Source: Nageia nagi
Lineage: Eukaryota > Pinophyta
Length of the DNA: 64,000 nucleotides
NCBI GenBank assembly: GCA_050084985.1
Contig: JBITNC010000001.1
Coordinates: 144,770,001-144,834,000 of the forward strand
Direction: 5' to 3'
Shown: positions 59,630 to 64,000 of the stretch, one piece after another
Position numbering within the stretch: the first letter of the stretch is position 1
Layout of the letters: each line of letters begins with the position of its first letter
Program-made: the position numbers and the translations under genes
The notes under the pieces: generated by a model
The model's input: the letters and a program-made list of their open reading frames with translations, nothing else
Databases searched by the model: none
What the model was told of the DNA's origin: nothing

Positions 59630-59672
59630 CTAGACTAAGAAAACTAATGATCTAGACTAAGAAAACTAATGA
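59630..59672. repeat. 22-bp tandem duplication
   Basis: CTAGACTAAGAAAACTAATG-A repeated once. Confidence 0.9.
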
Positions 59673-60071
59673 GACATCATTAGAGTTATTGAAATCCCTA
59701 GATAATGACTAGAAAATAAGAAGAATGTTATGGACATAGCATGGGAATTTGCTGAGAACTTGTTGAACTTTAGTAGGGTAAAATAAATGAAAAAATATTT
59801 TAGTAATATATTTCACATACTCAACTTGGATGTTGTAAGGGTGCTAGTATTATTCAATCTAGTTCTTAAGAATAGAACCAAAGGGGATACATACCTTGAA
59901 ATAACTAAAAGTATAAATTTAAAGACATACACATGCTTGATTAAAATCATCCAAACATAGAATAAGGTCAAGGGAGGAGTTACCTCATGGAACACCTTAG
60001 GGATAAACTTTTAAGGGTGTTTATTTCTAACTGGCACTATTTCTCACTCTAATAGGTTCAACAAAAATATG

Positions 60072-60316
60072 AGGTTTTAGATTTATCTAGTGACATTTTA
60101 AAGGTAAATAATTATTCTTATGGTGGAATAAATGATTTAGAACAGATCAAGATACAAAGGAAATAAATATCGTACATTCTTAAAGAGAAAAGCTAAGGTT
60201 GTAGATTGATCTAGTGACATTTTAAAAGTAATAAATTCTTCCTATGGTGGAATAAATGATTTAGAATAGATCAAGATACAAAGGAAATAAATATCATACA
60301 TTCTCCAAGAGAAGGC
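60072..60316. repeat. tandem duplication of about 122 bp
   Basis: Two units starting AGGTTTTAGATTTATCTAG (60072) and AGGTTGTAGATTGATCTAG (about 60196); both contain ATGGTGGAATAAATGATTT and ATACAAAGGAAATAAATATC. Confidence 0.92.
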
Positions 60317-62163
60317 GATGTGAAATATCTAGAAACCCTATTAACACATGTAGCTCAATTCTTTCTTGACTCTCTTATCTCTCACCAATTTGTTTCCTTG
60401 ATTCGTGGAGAGGTTTTTAATGTTTAATTATTATCCTCTTAATAATTTTATCTAAAATATATATTTGAAAATATTTAGAGTTATCTATTTTGAGGTATAT
60501 CTTTTAGGATACTTTGAGATGAATATTTCTTTAAGAGATATTTATTTGAAAGTATTTTTTTAAAGATTGATAAATTTCATACAAAGATAGATACCTTGAG
60601 ATGTAATTAAATTGAATATGTATATTTTAGATATTTTGCCTAGTAGCATAATTTGTAATTAGATGATTTAGTTGATATAATTTATTTTTATTATAGTTTT
60701 GTATAGTATTATTTATTTCAAATAGATAAATATGTTTCTAATTTTTTTTATAGAAAATATATCATGAGAGGAACTTATTATTATCATCAAGGTATTTTAA
60801 TTATTGTTTATAGGATTAACATCTATATACTTTATGCTAATTTATTATAACTTTATTATTAATTATTAATAGGTGGCTACCATGCACTCTAGTCATACTA
60901 ACTCTTCCCAAATTATAGATAATATTAATCTATAATTTGGTTGTGAAAGAAAAATATCAAATCAAATTCAAAAGAAATATAATTTATAAATAATATATAT
61001 TTTTTCAAATAATTATTATATAAATATAAAATCATGCACAAATATTTTAATTCAAATAATTTGATTAAATAGTTTTAAATTATTAATTCTATTACAAATT
61101 TATATATTCATATTAATTTATAAAAAGGCTTCATTCTTATTATAAATAAGCTTTTCATATATGCTATGTATTGTTTTAATTATGTAATGATTAAGAGAAC
61201 ATAGATTCATGTCTATAGATCTCCTCCATAATTCAATTTCAATTGTGTCTTCTATATTATATCTGATGGACGATATTATACCTAATTAAAATGTACATTA
61301 TAAAATCTCTCTATGTTTGTGATTAATATTGAATTTGAAAGATGTATTCATTGTTACCTTTTCAAAAGGATTGAGCTTTATTACATGATAAGTTGGATGA
61401 ATAGGTTTATCAATCATTAATCAATTAGGCCTATAAGAATTTAAAATTTATATTTAACAAGAATCATTATTAAATTTTTTTTTATTATATATATATATTT
61501 TTTTTATCAATTAACAAATTTTCATTGAATTTTTTTAAGAACAAAGTGTTCATAACAAATAATTAATAATTGAATTTTGTTATATTATAAAATAAACTTA
61601 GTTTCATATAATCTATAATTATATTATAAAATGATGTAAAGATTTAATTTTTAAATAAAATATTTCAAACTTTAAGATAATTTGAAAAACAAATACTAAA
61701 TGAATTGCCAAATAAAATAAATATAACACTTTATAAATTTCATACAATAAGACCTCAAAAGGAATGCACTAAATCTTCTAGAGTTTACTCCTCCTCACTA
61801 ATAAGTTTTCTTCTAAATCATATATTTCACACTTCACATTACTTTTAATTTTAAATTTATTTAATACTTTAGAAAGATTTATCAAGATGGAAATAAAAGA
61901 TAAATTTATACTTGCTACATTATTAAATATAATTTTTTAATGTTATTATATCATTTATAAATATTTTAATTTAATTATTTTAGAATGATAATAGTTAATT
62001 TTAATTAGTATGTGTTATGTTATGTGTATTATAAAGTAACTATCTTAGATATATATTTAAAAACATGGAAATGAATCAATCTTATGCTCTTATCTTGCTA
62101 TTTTGAAAATCACAAAACCACGAAATGAGATAGATATCTACATTGATACCCCTTAGTATTTTT

Positions 62164-62165
<2 letters not shown>

Positions 62166-62196
<31 letters not shown>
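62166..62196. repeat. AT dinucleotide microsatellite
   Basis: About 15 AT units, ending just before recognisable copia sequence. Confidence 0.95.
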
Positions 62197-62203
<7 letters not shown>

Positions 62204-62209
62204 AAATGA

Positions 62210-62930
62210 TTTCCAAAGTAAGAAATTATTTTTGGAAATGCAATCAAAAGGGACATAAGAGAAGTGATTGCAAAGTTGATCTCTCCAAAGAAAAAGAGGA
62301 AACTATAGCAGCTCCATCAACCAATGAAGGGTAATTGTACATGGCTACATGTTTGTAAATGAATGTCCTAGAAGAAGAATGAATGAATTTTAGATTATGG
62401 AGCATATTTTCACATGACACCACATAGAGAATAATTCAAGGAATATATAGATAGTAGAAGTGTGTGAGTATTCCTTGGTAATAATTACTGCTACAAAATT
62501 GTTGGTACAAGCAAGATAAGAGAGAGTCTCAATGATAATAGGATCAAGAATACATCAAATGTGAGGCATGTTCTAGGATTAATGAGAAAATTACTTTTAG
62601 TAATTAAATTTGCAAATGCAAATGTTGAGACTCTTTTTTCAAAAGATGGTTGTAAACTTATTAGTGGAGCCATGGTTTTAGCTAGAGGTATAATATATGG
62701 AACCTTGTACAATTTGGATGCAATCCCTATTAAAAATGGTAGTGCAAATGCAAGATCAAAGGAGGATTCCAAATCCAAGGAAGAAATAAAGAAATCAGAT
62801 ATGATGCTCTAGCATAGAAGGATGGATCATCTTGGAGAGAAGACCCTAAGGGAGATGTGTAACAAGAAAATTTCTCAAGGGTTATAAGGTATGAAATTTT
62901 GTCCCTTTAATTTATGTTAATCTTGTATCA
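62210..62930 (+). pseudogene. copia C nucleocapsid, protease and pre-integrase region
   Basis: The zinc knuckle reads KCNQKGHKRSDCK with its first Cys replaced (Trp). The protease active site is ILDYGAYFHMTPHRE at about 62388-62432, where Asp-Ser-Gly has become Asp-Tyr-Gly; a TGA precedes it where Trp is usual. The open part 62561-62812 gives VRHVLGLMRKLL and GTLYNLD. The pre-integrase motif HRRMDHLGEKTLREM follows a TAG that replaces the usual Trp. Confidence 0.82.
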
Positions 62931-62984
62931 TGGGAAAATAAAAGGAGTATTATTTGGTTCAAGTAAATACAAAAGTAAAGAAAT

Positions 62985-63604
62985 TCTTGAATTAGTTCAT
63001 TCTGATTTATGTGGACCCATGGAAGTGGCTTCCATAAGAGAGTGAAAATATTTTATCACCTACATTGATGACTTATCAAGGAAGTCATGGGTATATTTTA
63101 TGAAATAGAAAAGCAGTGCATTAGATATGTTTGAAATCTTATGGCTGAAGTTGAAAGATAAATTGGGAAGAAGGTAAACTACACACTCAAAAGTGATAAT
63201 GGAGGTGAGTATTACTCTAATAACCTTGATACATTTTATAGGTTATATGGTATTACAAGAAAAAAAACTACACCATATTCTCCACAATAAAATGATGTTG
63301 CAAAAAGGTTGAATAAACCTTAATGGACAAGGCAAGGAGCATGATAGAATATGCACATTTAAGGAAAGGTTTTTGGGTTGAAGCAATACATATAGGAAAT
63401 TTTGTAAATAATTTTCCTCCTAGCTCTGTATTAGATGGAAAGACACCTGAAGAGGTTTGGAGTGATAGGAAGCCTATAATAGCACATCTAAAGTTATTTG
63501 AATGTAAAGTGTATATGTACATGCCCAAGAAGAATATAATAAAGCTTGAAAATAAGTTTATAAAATGCATCTTCATTAGTTATGATGAAGGAATAAAAGG
63601 ATAA
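62985..63604 (+). pseudogene. copia C integrase, catalytic Glu replaced
   Basis: HSDLCGPMEVASI (first Asp, about 62998-63040), ITYIDDLSRKSWVYFM, LKSDNGGEYYSNN (second Asp, about 63190-63225), then NDVAKRLNK, where Glu is expected but Lys stands (AAA, 63303-63305). After a frameshift, 63323-63604 is open with ARSMIEYAHLRKGFWVEA and FECKVYMYMPKKN. Several stops. Confidence 0.87.
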
Positions 63605-64000
63605 AAACTTTGGATTTCCTTAATACATCACCATATATATAGTTGTAATGTCATCTTCAAGAAAGAGTGGATTCCATTAGAACACCATCATACATATAGT
63701 CGTAATGTCATCTTTAAAAAAGAGTTTGCTAGTGGAAATCAAACAAAGATGAAAATCATGGTAAAGAAGATTTGAAGGATACAACACAAGTCATCCAAGA
63801 GTAATTCAGAGTAGCTACTAACTTGAGGCATCAATAAGTTCTACATCAGCCATAAATTACTCCATATTTTATTGTAAGTCCCATTTCTACACCCTTGCAA
63901 GAGCTACAATAAAATACAAATAATCAACAAGTGATTGGAAAGAACATCAAGGAGAAGAGATGGTTGAGGAAGAAACAAATCAATATCAAGATGGTGTGGA
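63605..64000 (+). pseudogene. copia C integrase-RT linker, cut by window end
   Basis: Broken linker with an imperfect 57-bp tandem duplication (63626-63740). No RT motif is reached before the window ends. Confidence 0.6.
63626..63740. repeat. 57-bp imperfect tandem duplication in the copia C linker
   Basis: AGTTGTAATGTCATCTTCAA at 63641 and AGTCGTAATGTCATCTTTAA at 63698 mark equal places. The length is a multiple of three. Confidence 0.85.

Larger units (their letters stand above)
57643..62165. other. AT-rich non-coding stretch
   Basis: No recognisable domain. The open frames at 58043-58312 (+) and 59813-59995 (-) have no identifiable product. Two short tandem duplications lie at 59630-59672 and 60072-60316. 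Confidence 0.5.
62198..64000 (+). mobile_element. copia C: 5'-truncated copia pol, runs off the window
   Basis: Copia order nucleocapsid, protease, integrase. The sequence differs from copia A and resembles the Tnt1-like type (gag-pol words such as HMTP and SDNGGEY). No capsid, PBS or LTR precedes it; sequence before the AT repeat is unrelated AT-rich DNA. RT and the 3' LTR would lie beyond 64000. Confidence 0.85.

Noticed and set aside
62491-62778. 95-codon minus-strand frame
   Set aside because: Antisense to copia C protease/pre-integrase sequence, which carries family motifs.
63268-63576. 102-codon minus-strand frame
   Set aside because: Antisense to the copia C integrase, which has clear motifs on the plus strand.

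Overview
The window is plant nuclear DNA: strongly AT-rich, very gene-poor, and built mostly of old, nested and decayed retrotransposons. One intact protein-coding gene is visible, a five-exon GDSL esterase/lipase at 25,973-27,736. The high density of old LTR elements and the long AT-rich intergenic stretches would suit a gymnosperm or another large-genome plant. That is inference; no diagnostic marker is present. Layout: (1) 398-11,528 looks like a non-coding LTR retroelement on the minus strand (element B). A complete Ty1/copia element, copia A (754-9,683, + strand, target duplication ACTTA), is inserted in it. Element B carries a striking array of small hairpins, and copia A sits in the loop of one of them. 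(2) 11,529-21,954 holds AT-rich DNA, a pair of about 470-bp direct repeats, and between them a minus-strand copy of the copia A family cut off in gag (14,421-19,135). (3) 21,955-24,677 is the 3' part of an L1-type LINE. (4) 25,973-27,736 is the GDSL gene. (5) 27,737-34,902 is non-coding and contains degenerate repeat arrays. (6) 34,908-57,637 is a Ty3/gypsy element of Tat type (+ strand, LTRs of about 725 bp). A second, larger Tat-type gypsy element lies inside it on the minus strand (37,846-52,006, LTRs of about 1.8 kb, target duplication GGAAC). (7) 57,643-62,165 is non-coding with short tandem duplications. (8) From about 62,198 to the window end runs a 5'-truncated copia pol of another family. 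Most notable: two Tat elements, one inside the other, each have two RNase H domains, but the extra domain sits after RT/RNase H in one and before RT in the other. A likely 79-nt intron lies between protease and RT in the + strand gypsy. The integrase catalytic Glu reads as Lys in four of the five integrase remnants (three families), always at an Ala-Glu codon junction. Hairpin arrays keep complementary arms although their sequences differ. The elements do not cooperate as a pathway; they share a history of nested insertion followed by decay, apparently dominated by C-to-T and G-to-A changes. All boundaries and comparisons were made by eye, without alignment software.
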